In this document: one piece after another, positions 45,889 through 57,448 of the stretch
How the letters are laid out: each line of letters opens with the position of its first letter
How positions within the stretch are numbered: the stretch's first letter is position 1
From: Glomus cerebriforme
Taxonomy: Eukaryota; Glomeromycota; Glomeromycetes; Glomerales; Glomeraceae
Direction of reading: 5' to 3'
Length of the DNA stretch: 64,000 nucleotides
Assembly (NCBI GenBank): GCA_003550305.1
Contig: QKYT01000341.1
Coordinates: 1-64,000, forward strand
Made by a program: the position numbers and the translations under genes
The notes under the pieces: model-generated
What the model saw: only the letters and a program-made list of their open reading frames with translations
Told to the model about the DNA's origin: nothing
The model's database searches: none

Positions 45889-46448
45889 TATAATCTTTGT
45901 GATCTTAAAAAAGTAAATACTCGAATAGATAGAATTTTATAAATTTATTATATATGCTGCTTAGAATCAACCATCTCAAATAAAAAATTTTTTCACGCGT
46001 TTTTTTTTTAATTGCGCTACCTTATACAAATTATCTCTAATCGAGCCAATAGGAAAATTCCACAATTTTGAGTTAACAAAAAAAATTATGCCGTTTTACT
46101 AATTTGGAAAAACTTGATTAGCATCATCCCGATTGTCTAGAATAACTGCAGCTCTTAACATAATTCATAAATCGTGTGTTTTTTTTTGTAAGTATATTTT
46201 TCCTTACATAATTCTTTTCACATTCTGGACGTTCATGATTCTATATTATAGTCACTAAATTGAGTACGATTAATATTCGAAACCTAGATCTAAATTTCTG
46301 GAAATACATTTATTTATTTAACAGCCCCGGTCACTCTGAATATTACGGTCACGATTAAAACATTATACAAAATGTAATAATCATTTTCTTTTTTCGTTAT
46401 ATTTATTATACTTTATATATTCTAATAAGTATTATTCTTCTAGGTCTT
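45889..46448. other. Intergenic; should contain the SPF1 first exon
   Basis: No clear gene. The start codon exon of SPF1 must lie here or be non-standard: the acceptor at 46443 is good but I find no convincing ATG exon with a donor in phase. Confidence 0.4.
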
Positions 46449-49400
46449 CTAAGAACCTTGTAAATGCAAAATCAATAACACAATCTTCCTTGCACAAACG
46501 GAAATCAATTTATGGGCATGGATATGTATGGCCTTTTCTATGTCTATATGGTGTATGGCTATATATATATATTTATGCTTATGAAGAATATATCGCATCA
46601 GAAGAATGGACATTTTTGACACTCGGGAGTTTGATAACGCTAAATGCGTTAATATTTCTGAGTTGTCAATGGAGTGTTCGAGTAAAAGCTTTTTTTACAT
46701 GTAAAAAGGTAAATGTCACATAATGAATTAATTAAAATTGAGAGAGATATATATATATTTATTTATTTATTTATCTAATCTGTTCTTTATTGAAAATTTT
46801 ACCACAGGAAAATGATGTCCGAAAAGCTGAAGTAATCAAAATTATCCCTGCACCACATAAAGGGAAAGGTGAATTATGTGATCTACATCACGCAAGGGTA
46901 TAATTTATTATAATCTAATTTTTTTTAATAATAAAATTTCTCAACGTTATATCTAATCTTTGAATTCATCTACATATTAAGAGTGGAGAAATTTCATTTG
47001 CCTACCAAAAGAAAAAATACGTATGGGATGATGATAAAAAGGTTTTTAACAGATTACGTTATCCTGTTGATATGAATTCTAGTATTTCGATTTTTCAAAA
47101 TGCTAAAGGTCTTGAGACTGTAAATGAAATTAAATCAGCTCAAGAAAAATATGGATTTAACAGGTTTAAATATCGTATATTGTAAATCATTAATCATATT
47201 TCTAACTTGAGTATTAATAATGTTTTATTTTCAATTCATTTAGGTTTGATATTCCTGTACCAACATTTCGAGAATTGTTCAAGGAACATGCTGTTGCTCC
47301 TTTCTTCGTCTTTCAGTTATTTTGTGTTGGTCTTTGGGTCATGGATGAGTATTGGTATTACTCATTATTTACATTATTCATGCTTGTCGTGTTTGAATCG
47401 ACTGTTGTTTTTCAGGTATATATTATATGAATAGAATTTTTGTATAGCACGAATGCTTTATCCTATATTCAATGTTTACTATAATGTTAGAGATTGAAAA
47501 CGCTAGCTGAATTTCGAACAATGTCGATTAAACCTTATCCAATTTATGTAAGGAGAAAAGGTCGTTGGGTCACTGTTAATTCGGACGAGTTACTACCTGG
47601 CGATTTAGTTTCTATAGGTTATATGCACTTTATTTGACACTTAATAATTTATACTTACATTTGGAGTTATATTGATTGATTACATTTTATTTGATTAATC
47701 ATATAGTTCGTTCCAAGGAAGATGGTGGAGTACCTTGCGACATGGTTCTTGTGAATGGCACTTGTATAGTTAATGAGGCTATGTTATCTGGAGAATCAAC
47801 ACCATTATTGAAGGTAGAATATAAAATCATTTTATTATGAATATCCGAAAGTCCTCATATAAATATTAATTTTCTTATTTTGATCTTATTTAGGAATCAA
47901 TACATTTGCGTGATGGCAATGATGAGCTTGAAATTAATGGTATTGATAAAAATAGTCTTTTATTCGGCGGTACCAAAGTACTTCAAGTCACCCCTCCTTC
48001 CAAAGAAGAGACAATGATAGGTTTGTCTAATGATTACTTTCGATATTGAAACGTTATTCTAAAATAATAATTACGATAAAAATATTTGTCTATTTAGCTC
48101 CAGACAATGGATGTATTGCCTATGTTCTTCGTACTGGATTCGGAACTGCGCAGGGTAAACTCGTGCGCACAATGGTCTATAGTACAGAGCATGTATCTGC
48201 AAACAATCTTGAATCCTTCTTATTCATTTTATTTTTGTTGATATTTGCCATTTCTGCAGCTAGATATGTCTGGGTTAAGGGTAAGCTTCTAACATTATCA
48301 AGGAAACTTGCAATTATTAAAAGGTTAACGTGAAAACGTCAGAAACAAATGATTTACCTTTTAATAAATATTAGGTGTTGAAAATGATCGCAAGAGATCA
48401 AAGTTATTACTCGATTGTATTTTAATCATAACATCAGTCGTTCCTCCAGAGTTACCTATGGAACTTTCCTTGGCTGTTAACACTTCATTGGTTGCATTAG
48501 CTAAATTCGGTAAGATACGATAATTCTTGTATATTACTTCAGGAAAAAAAAATCTATTCAGATTAGTTAATTGAATATATGAAACATTTAGCTATCTATT
48601 GTACTGAACCGTTTAGAATTCCTTTTGCTGGAAAAATTGACGTATGCGCGTTTGATAAAACCGGAACTTTGACAGGAGAAGATCTCGTGGTTGAAGGAGT
48701 TGCTGGTATCCAGTATGTAATTTACGTTTTGTCAATCATGCAGGTCATTATTTATGTTATATGTTAGATCAATGTTTTTTTATAATTATTAGTCCCGATG
48801 ATTCTAAAAAGTTGATGAAACCCCCAGAAGCTCTTCGAGACACGATTCAAACACTTGCCGCGGCACACGCATTGGTTCGACTGGACGATAAGATCGTTGG
48901 CGATCCAATGGAAAAAGCAACATTGGAAGCATTGGAATGGAAACTCGAGAAAAGTATATTAAATATCATCTTTGTACTTTTTGTTGTTATTATATCTTCA
49001 TTGTTAAATATATATATATTTTTTTCCGTTAACAGATGACATCGTTACTCCAGCCAGCGAACAATCAAAATTTCAATCAAGGTCTAAATTACAAATACGT
49101 CGTAGATTTCAATTTTCATCTGCTCTCAAACGTATGTCAAGTGTATCTGCGATATCAACACCTCGAGGGAAGAAAACTTTTATTGCCGTTAAAGGTGCTC
49201 CTGAAACTCTTCGTCATATGTATACTTATGTGCCTGATGATTATGAAGAAACTTTCAAGTTTTTCACTCGACGTGGGAGTCGAGTGTTAGCTCTTGGGTT
49301 CAAATATTTGAATGATAACATGACTGTTGATGAGGTATTTATTAGTATAATATAAATTATTTAGAATATTAAATTATGACATTCTCATAATTGGACATTT

Positions 49401-51706
49401 GATTTAGATTAATGATCTCCAGCGTGATCATGTTGAAAACAAACTTGAATTTGCAGGATTCCTCATTTTTCATTGTCCACTCAAGGAAGATGCTGTTGCT
49501 ACTCTTCAAATGCTAAATGAATCATCACATCGAGTATGATAATTGTAAACATAAATTTATTACCATGATGTTATGTTTATTTAAATTTTTTTTTACTTTA
49601 ATTTAGGTCATAATGATTACTGGTGATAATCCTTTAACTGCTTGTCACGTGGCTCGTGAAGTTGCAATTGTCGAAAGAGATGTGTTAATATTGGATGTTA
49701 AAGAAGACGCAAATAACCCAGATGGTATATTTTCTATATTCTTACCATAATTATCTTAAATTATGTAATTAAATAAACTTTTATAATAGAACTTGTCTGG
49801 AAATCTGTTGACGAAAAAATTATGATACCCGTAAATCCTGCTGAACCAATTGAGCCATCAATATTTCGAGATTATGATATATGTATAACAGGTTCTGCAT
49901 TATCTCAGTATGAAAATAGACTATCGGTTAAAGAATTGCTAAGGCATACATGGGTATATGCACGCGTGTCACCTGGACAAAAGGTTTTTTTTTTGAGAAT
50001 TCTTTTCCTTTTTTTTTTTTTTTTGATAGTTTTATATACCCAATAAACCAAATAAATATTTCTGTTTATTTATTCATTAGGAATTCATATTGACTGTTCT
50101 TAAACAATCCGGGTATATAACATTAATGTGTGGTGATGGTACAAATGATGTGGGTGCTTTAAAACAAGCTCACGTAGGTGTTGCATTACTTGATGGCACG
50201 CCAGAAGACCTTAAAAAAATTTACGAGCATCATAAAATGCAAAGACTTAAGGATATGTATGAAAATCAACTGAAATTCACTGCGAAATTTAATATGCCAC
50301 CGCCACCACCACCAGCAGCTATTGCCCATTTGTTTCCACATATTACTCAACAACTACAACAACAAAATCCAACTGCTCCAAGACGTGCACCTGCACAGGT
50401 TGATCAATTAGCTGAGCAATTAATACAGGACCTTGATGATGAACCTCCAACTATTAAATTGGGAGACGCATCTGTTGCTGCTCCTTTTACTTCAAAACTT
50501 TCAAACGTAGTTGCTAGTAAGGACAATTATATATTATTAAGTTATTTAGAAATAATAATGAGGATCAGAATCAATTTTTTCTCGTTTTTTTTCAGTCGCA
50601 AATATTGTACGTCAAGGTCGATGTACGTTAGTCGCAACTATACAGATGTATAAAATTTTGGCCTTGAATTGTTTAATTTCTGCTTATAGTCTTAGCGTAT
50701 TATATCTAGAAGGAATTAAATATGATGATTGGTAAGTTATTTTTCATTTTATTATTCACTAAATAACATGAAGATTTATTTGTTATATTTACTCATCATT
50801 ATTAGGCAAGTTACCATTTCTGGAATGCTACTTGCTGTTTGTTTTCTTTGTATTTCTAAAGCCAAGGTGAGATTATATTCTTAGGTTTATGATGTTATTT
50901 CTTAAATATCTTATAAACAAAATTATTTTCATTTTTTATCAAACAAATTTTAGCCTTTGGAAAAACTTAGCAAACAACGGCCGCAAACAAATGTTTTCAA
51001 TTTTTATATAATCCTTTCTATATTAGGTCAATTTGCAATCCACATTGCTTCACTTATTTATATAGTTGATCTAGTATTCAAACATGAAGAGTATGTATAA
51101 ATATATAAACATCCATCGTTTAAAATTATATGATTTCTTTTATTATTAACATTAATTTATTAGGAAAAAACCTGTTGATTTGGAAGGTGATTTCGAACCA
51201 AGTTTATTGAACACGGCAGTATATTTAGTATCGTTATCTATGCAGGTTTCGACATTTGCCATAAATTATCAGGTACATCTTGATTTATATCAATACGTAT
51301 AATAATTATTTGGAAAAATGTTCTAACTGGTTACAAAACTTACTATAATAAATTGAATAGGGACATCCTTTCAGAGAGAGTCTGAAAGAGAACACTGCTC
51401 TTTATTATGGTTTACTTACTGTTGCAGGAATTGCCTTTGCTGGAGCCACAGAATTTGTTCCTGAAATGAATAGCATGCTACAACTGGTTCCTCTTACAAA
51501 TGATGTAAATAATAATCAAATTTTACATTTTGTTAATGTTTTGCTGATTATTGATTCATTTATTTAATTCATCTTTTATATAGTTTAAACTTCGACTTGT
51601 GGGTACTATGCTTTTGGATTTTTCCGGTGCATGGTTGATTGAAATTATATTTAAATTTTTCTTTGCAAATAATAAACCAAAAGATATTGCTCGAAAATCA
51701 CGATGA
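46449..51706 (+). CDS. SPF1: P5A-type ATPase, ER transmembrane helix dislocase (SPF1/ATP13A1)
   Basis: About 20 exons along 5.2 kb, in consistent phases, ending at TGA 51704-51706. Motifs in order: N-terminal [30 protein letters not shown]; the actuator region with [13 protein letters not shown]5A signature [11 protein letters not shown]; phosphorylation site [12 protein letters not shown] at about 48648-48680; nucleotide-domain [25 protein letters not shown]; hinge [18 protein letters not shown]; then a cytosolic loop with a proline run and [18 protein letters not shown]. Six C-terminal membrane helices follow. The family sits in the ER membrane and extracts mis-inserted tail-anchored and signal helices. 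All catalytic residues are intact. Only the very first exon (start codon) is unresolved: the first readable exon begins after an acceptor at 46443-46448. Confidence 0.95.
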
Positions 51707-53100
51707 AAAATTAAGATAAAGGACAAATAAAACTTTGAATGAACAATTTAGATTTATTTACATTCAATTCACCTTTTACTTTACATCAAGTTATTCAGAA
51801 TAACAAAAAAAAAAATTTTTTTGTTATTGTAGATTGAAAATTTTAATTTACTGGTTTACTTTGTTAAATATATAGAATAAATTCATTTTTATATCTGTTT
51901 TAGGGTTTAACTTTATTATATTACTATTTGCCTTTTTTTTATAAGAAAATTATCCAAAATGGAATTATGCAAGCATCTTGTATGTATGGATTTAAATATT
52001 GTAAATTTAATAAATTAATACTATATACCATATATTATATTATATATGATTTTAGCTAATATTATAAAAATTCAGGTTCAATTTTATTTTACAATTCTAA
52101 TGTTAGTAAAAATTCGTTGCTAATTCTTTCTTTTTTTTTCTAGGTCTTCACGGAGGTAATGAGATATCATTAAATTAATTCCTTCACAATAAATTTAACA
52201 ATAGCTAAAATGACAATTTCCGTTTTATTTTCATTCATTTCGGAAAAACCGGCATGTGACCGATTTTGATTGGTCGGAAGTTTCGACGCCCGTCGAAACG
52301 TTGACTTTCGACGGTTTTTGGTTTCGACTTTTGTCATTACCCTACTATAGTTTCGTCCCGCAGCTACTTACGGATCACAATTTAAGTAGTTTAATATTAA
52401 TATGAATAATTAATTAAATCAAAAAAAAAATAAAATAAATAAATATAAGAGTAATATACAGTAAATTGCTATTGAAATTTTAAAGTATAAAAAATTAGTT
52501 AAATCTTAGATAATTAAAATTAGCAATTAATATATAAAATATATATAAAATTCTTTTATTTAAAATACTGTAATTGAAAGAATTAGTACCAACAAATAAG
52601 TATTTTTAAAAATATAATTAAAGTTTTAATTAAATCTAAAAGTTAGTAAATAGTTTTAAAAAAAAGTTAAAATTTTACTACTTTATATTTAAAAATCTAT
52701 TTTAACAATTAAAAAAAGTATTTTATTAATAGAAAATAGTATAAAAAAAGCAAAATTTTATATTTGTATTTTTTATAAAAAAAAAATAGATTAAATGATT
52801 AATAAAAAAAATTTTTAATAGTAATTAGTTAGAGGATATGGAAGTATCCAAAAAAATGATATACAGCCAATTATTGCAGTGGTGATTGATTGTTACATTA
52901 TACAGTTATTTGTTTTACAGATAGTGATCCCTATTTTACCCCTTAAGATATCATAACATATTGTTGAGATAAACCAAAAAAAAAAAAAGAATAAAATAAA
53001 AAACAGTAAAGATACATAATCAGGAGGTTATATAAATATTAGATTTGAGATTTAATATTATTAGGGAGTTTTTTTTATAATAAGTATATCAAAAGACAAA
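51707..53100. other. Intergenic, no gene seen
   Basis: AT-rich. A GC-richer patch at 52235-52375 contains several TTTCGAC/GTCGAAA motifs in both orientations (for example CGACGCCCGTCG), probably a small repeat. Confidence 0.5.
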
Positions 53101-53853
53101 GATTCTTAAATAGGAATGGAATATATAAAGCTTAAGGCTGACTTCTATATAAATAATCATCTCAATTTGAAAAAGAAAGCAGTTTTATATGTTAAAAATT
53201 GGCCTATTATAGGAGGAAATACTATAGAGGTATGTTTATAATATAGGTTTTTAGATAGGAATTATAGATGAGATAGTGTAAGTAGTTATCTTAATTCAGT
53301 TAAAACATCTATTTCATCATTAAAAACTGGTCTTTATAAAATAGAGGATAAGATTGCTTGTCTAAACTCTTCTAAAATCCTGCACTTAGTTTTTATTATA
53401 ATTTTATTATAGTTTCACAAAGTTTCATCAGTTTTACCATTTATAATATATTTTAACAGGTTTCACTTTTCATAAAGTTTCACTAATTTTTAATTAAAAC
53501 TTTAATATAGTTTTATTAAATTACTACATTTTATCATTTTATCTATTTGCTAAACCCCTTAATTTTGCCAAGTAATTTTAGTAAAAGAATAAAGATATTA
53601 TATAGCTTTATTTTTCTTTTCATTTTTTTTTATTTATACTTTAATAAATAGAAGCACTGGAGTATGAGGAAGAATCAAAGCATATTTTATCTAAGAAAAT
53701 CTGTTAACGTAACCTCATTCTAAAAACTTATGTAATTTAATATGATAAGTAGTATTTTTCTATGTAAACTTGAAGATAAATTATAAAATGTACAAACTTA
53801 TTTTCTTGTTAAATACAATAAATATACTTATCTTGTCTTTAAAAAAAAAAAAA
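53101..53853 (+). mobile_element. Candidate poly-A-tailed retroelement, copy 1
   Basis: The right end reads ACAATAAATATACTTATCTTG followed by TCTTT and a poly-A run (about 53840-53853). A second sequence with nearly the same tail ends at about 56000. A short reading frame at the left (MEYIKLKADFYINNHL, about 53116) is open for 40 codons. The left border is my guess. No reverse transcriptase is visible. Confidence 0.4.
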
Positions 53854-54164
53854 ATTATTTTAGTAATTAGATTTTTTGTTAATAGTTATTATTTATTACT
53901 AAAATTATATAATCCTATAATATTAATTTCTAAATAATAAAGTATTTTTAATTAAAATTTTATTAAAAGTAAAGATTTATTTTAATAAAATAAATTAAAG
54001 ATTCAAGTTTATTAAAAAAAAGATTCTATTTAAAAGTACTGAATGAATTAAAAAATTAGTAAATTGTTTTATTAGTATTAAAATTCTTTAATAAATATTT
54101 ACTAAAATTATTTTTTATTTTTTATTTTTTTTTTGTTTTTATTTTTATTGATTTATTTTTTTAA

Positions 54165-54460
54165 GGGTGAATTTATTCCGTATCATTAGATGAGATTCAA
54201 TATTACTTACTCCTAAGTCATAAATTATCAAAAATATCAAAAATGATATTTATAATCTTTGTTAAGATTTTAAGTAAATTTGTAGAACAGACAAAATTAC
54301 TTATAAATTATAATTTTAAAGATTATATAAAGCTTATATTAAGTTTTATTTTTAAAATTATGTTATTTTTTTTTTGAAAATAATCAGCAAATGATCAATA
54401 TAATATCATTTTTATATATTATGATAAGAAATCACCTGAGTAAGAAATAAATTTTTTCTT
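54165..54460 (+). repeat. Direct repeat unit 1
   Basis: Matches 54583-55250 (minus the inserted element) over GAGATT, ATTACTYA, then CTCCTAA, then TCAAAAATATCAAAAATGAT, then TAAGTAAATTTGTA, AGCTTATATTAAGTTT and AGAAATCACCTG. The unit is about 300 bp. Confidence 0.7.
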
Positions 54461-54582
54461 TTTTTTTAATATTTTATTTAAAGAAAAAATTTAGTAAAAA
54501 ATATCTAAAAGGTAAATTAATTTGATATAATAATATTTGATATTAATTTTTTAAAAATTTTAAGATAATATATAAGATTTAA

Positions 54583-55250
54583 GATGAATTTATTTTTCAT
54601 CCTAAGTGAGATTTACTATTACTCATCTCCTAAATTATAAATTGTCAAAAATATCAAAAATGATATTTATAATTTTTATTAAAATTTTAAGTAAATTTGT
54701 AAAGTAAACAAAATTATCTATAAATAGAAACTATACAAGATACCATTCAAAATCCTAAAACTCAAAATCCTAACACTAAAACTTGAAATCCTGACAAATA
54801 CAAAATTCCAAAACTCAAAATTCTAATAGGTCAAAATTTTTGACAGGTACAAAATCCCAAAATTGATCTGCATTAAACTTTAATGCCATCCAGAATTAAG
54901 TTTCAGGATTTTTTTCAAAAGTTTAATAAATCATAAATTATAATTCTGAGTAGTATTAAAGCTTAATGTGAGCCAATTTTTTGGAATTTTGTACCTGTTA
55001 GAATTTTAACCCTATTGGAATTTTGGATTTCAGAATTTTGAGTTTTAAAATTTTGGCCTGTCAGAATTTGGGATTTGGGATTTTGTATTATACTCCTATA
55101 CAAAGCTTATATTAAGTTTTATTTTTAAAAAAAATTTTTTTTCATTTAAAAATTATATTATTCTTTAAAAATTAGCATGACATTATTTTTATATATTAAA
55201 TTCAGAAGAATAAGAAATCACCTGGGTAAAAAATAAATTTTTTTTAAGAT
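54583..55250 (+). repeat. Direct repeat unit 2, split by an insertion
   Basis: Second copy of the unit at 54165-54460. Its two halves (54583-54738 and 55096-55250) flank the foldback element at 54739-55095, giving a natural before-and-after comparison of the insertion site. Confidence 0.7.
54739..55095. mobile_element. Foldback MITE with 8-bp target duplication CTATACAA
   Basis: 357 bp between two copies of CTATACAA (54731-54738 and 55096-55103). The two halves are inverted copies of each other over most of the length: AGGTACAAAATCCCAAAATTG at about 54836 matches the reverse complement of CAATTTTTTGGAATTTTGTACCT at about 54973. The arms contain many degenerate CAAAATTCC/GGAATTTTG units. An 8-bp duplication points to the hAT superfamily. 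No coding capacity. Confidence 0.8.
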
Positions 55251-55379
55251 TTATATCTTAAGTAAATTAAAAAATAATTAATTTAGTAATTTTATTAAAT
55301 TTATTACTAAAAAATATTAAAAATACTAATTTAATATAATATTAAATCTCACTTTCAACAAGAAAATTTCATATTATCA

Positions 55380-56000
55380 AGATAATATTCCATATGATGA
55401 GTTCAAGCACACAGTATTGGATAAACAGACCAGACTTCAACAAGCNNCTACTAAAGGTTTCCAAGTGGTCCAGGATTTTGTTGACAAAGNAATTGCTTAT
55501 AAAAATTTTTTCTTTAAAAAGATTCATCATTTGGCAGATAAAATCCAAAGTATGCATAGTAAAGAGATCTTGTAGTACATTGGTTTTTGGAAGGATTTGG
55601 AGGGTAAAAATAACATTGGTAGTATAGATAATAATAATTGTATTATAGAAAAAAAACTTTATAGAAATAATAGTATTGATANTAATATAGATAATAATGG
55701 AGTTAATTTGGGTTATTATTTAGTAGGTCAAAATAGGATTTGTAGATAAGTAGATAGTATTAATCTAAATAATTACAATGGTATGGGGTCAGAAGATTTA
55801 AAGTAAAGTGTAAGGGCCGCTCACGCTAAGGGAAATTTGTTTTTAATTTTCATCTTTACAAACCAAAAATCTTGCGTGACAAGTTACATTTTTCTTATTA
55901 AGAGAGGATGTATACATAATTTATAGAATGTATTCGTCATCTGACATCATATACAATAAATACATTTAACTTGTCTAAAAAAAAAAAAAAAAAAAAAATA
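55380..56000 (+). mobile_element. Candidate poly-A-tailed retroelement, copy 2
   Basis: The plus-strand frame at 55390-55570 reads PYDEFKHTVLDKQ, GFQVVQDFVDK and IHHLADKIQSMHSKEIL and then stops. It is partly masked by N bases (55446-55447, 55490, 55682). A GC-richer block with GGGCCGCTCACGCTAAGG (55812-55832) precedes the tail ACAATAAATACATTTAACTTG plus TCT and about 22 A. The tail matches copy 1 at 53853. Family and coding function are not recognised. Confidence 0.45.
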
Positions 56001-56876
56001 TAATATTAAATCTTTAAAAAAGATTTTAATAAATTAATAATATTATTATAAATAAAAAAAAATCTTTCTAAAAAATAAATAAATTTTATAAAATTATATA
56101 ATTAATAGAAAATAAAAAAAAAATGAAAATTAAATAAGTATAAATAACAAAAATAATAGTATTATTAATAAAAAATAAGGGTATATATAATAAATTATAC
56201 TTTATAAATTTTATACAATAAAATAAAATTTATATAATTTATGTTGTATTACAATTATTTTTTATTTATACTTTACTTACTATTTATATATAATAATTTT
56301 CTTATTTTTTAATAATAATAAAAGAAATTTATTAAATAATGCATTTTTGTATTTAATGCATTTTATATGATTTAATAAACATTTAGTTAATATTTAAAAT
56401 TAATAAATAAATAGTAATAAATAGAATTTAAACATATGGATTATATTATTATATATATTTTTACTTGTTTTATAACTTTACTTAATGTGACAAGTAAGCA
56501 AAAGTTTAAAATAATATTTTTGATTTTTATGTATAATATATAAAAGAGATATAAATATACCATTTAAATTTTTCAATAAAAATTAAATATAAAAAATATT
56601 CAGATTTTTAATTAAATTCTTTTAAAATTAATTATATTTTATTACCAATAAATATATATATAATATTTAATAATACAGTAATAAATAAATATTAAATGAA
56701 GTAATTATACTATTTAACTATTTAAAAAGATTACTATACAAAAAATAAATATTCTATTTGAATACAGCTAATGTATGATTTCCATTATTTTGAATTAATA
56801 TAATCCTATTTTAATAATATAATTTAAATTAGATATATTAATTTATACATTTTATAAATCAAAAAGTATGTCACTT
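56001..56876. other. Intergenic, no gene seen
   Basis: Extremely AT-rich, no supported feature. Confidence 0.6.
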
Positions 56877-57269
56877 TTAAAACACATACGATTTTTCAGT
56901 TTCAATTTTTATAGTAGGAACTTGTATATTTGGATCATCATGTAAAGATTTTGCATGTGTTGCAATTGCTGATATGAATCCTGCTGAATTTGGATTTGCT
57001 ATTCCTTTTGCTTATTTAAAAGTTTTTTTTTAATATATCGAGATTTTTTTTAAAAAAAAAGGATTTAGATAAATAATTTGATTCAAATGTAAAAATTACC
57101 TCCTAGGCACAATCCATGTTCATCTGCTATTAATACTCCCTTTACCCCTTCAGATTTAATCCTAAATAAAAAATATTTACTTAATAAATTTTCAATAAAA
57201 ACGGTGTGTTAACAAAATTTTGGAAAAATTTTACAATGAGTCCAAAACAGATATAACCGCCGATTCCAT
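56877..57269 (-). CDS. LAMTOR5: Ragulator subunit LAMTOR5-like (76 aa)
   Basis: Three small exons read leftward: 57269-57235, 57161-57100 and 57010-56877. They sum to 231 nt, 77 codons with stop, and phases fit. The protein has MESAVISVLDSL, then GVKGVLIADEHGLCLGAKG, NPNSAGFISAIATHAKSL and IQVPTIKIETEKS. Human LAMTOR5 (HBXIP, about 91 residues) has the same layout: a helix, GVLCTDSQGLNLG, an AG-x-IS-x-LA helix and a final strand. This is the roadblock fold used in the Ragulator/EGO scaffold that recruits Rag GTPases for TORC1 signalling at the vacuole. The assignment rests on motif order only. Exons are too short to see as a long open frame. Confidence 0.82.
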
Positions 57270-57448
57270 TTTTTTTTTTTTGTGTGTGTGTGTGTGTTAA
57301 AAAAAAAAGAAATAAATAAAATGTTGCGAAGTCCGTCTTGAAAAAGAGAATTAATTATCAGTTTGTATGTCGCACAGATTATAAAGATCACGGGATAAAT
57401 TTTTTTTATGGCGCACACGAGTTTTTTAATTTTTGTGCTGTTTATAAA
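57270..57448. promoter_or_regulatory. Shared promoter of divergent LAMTOR5 and glucosidase II alpha
   Basis: 179 bp separate the two start codons. A T-run and (GT)n tract (57269-57298) followed by an A-run lie in the middle. Both 5' UTRs must start within this gap. Confidence 0.5.
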
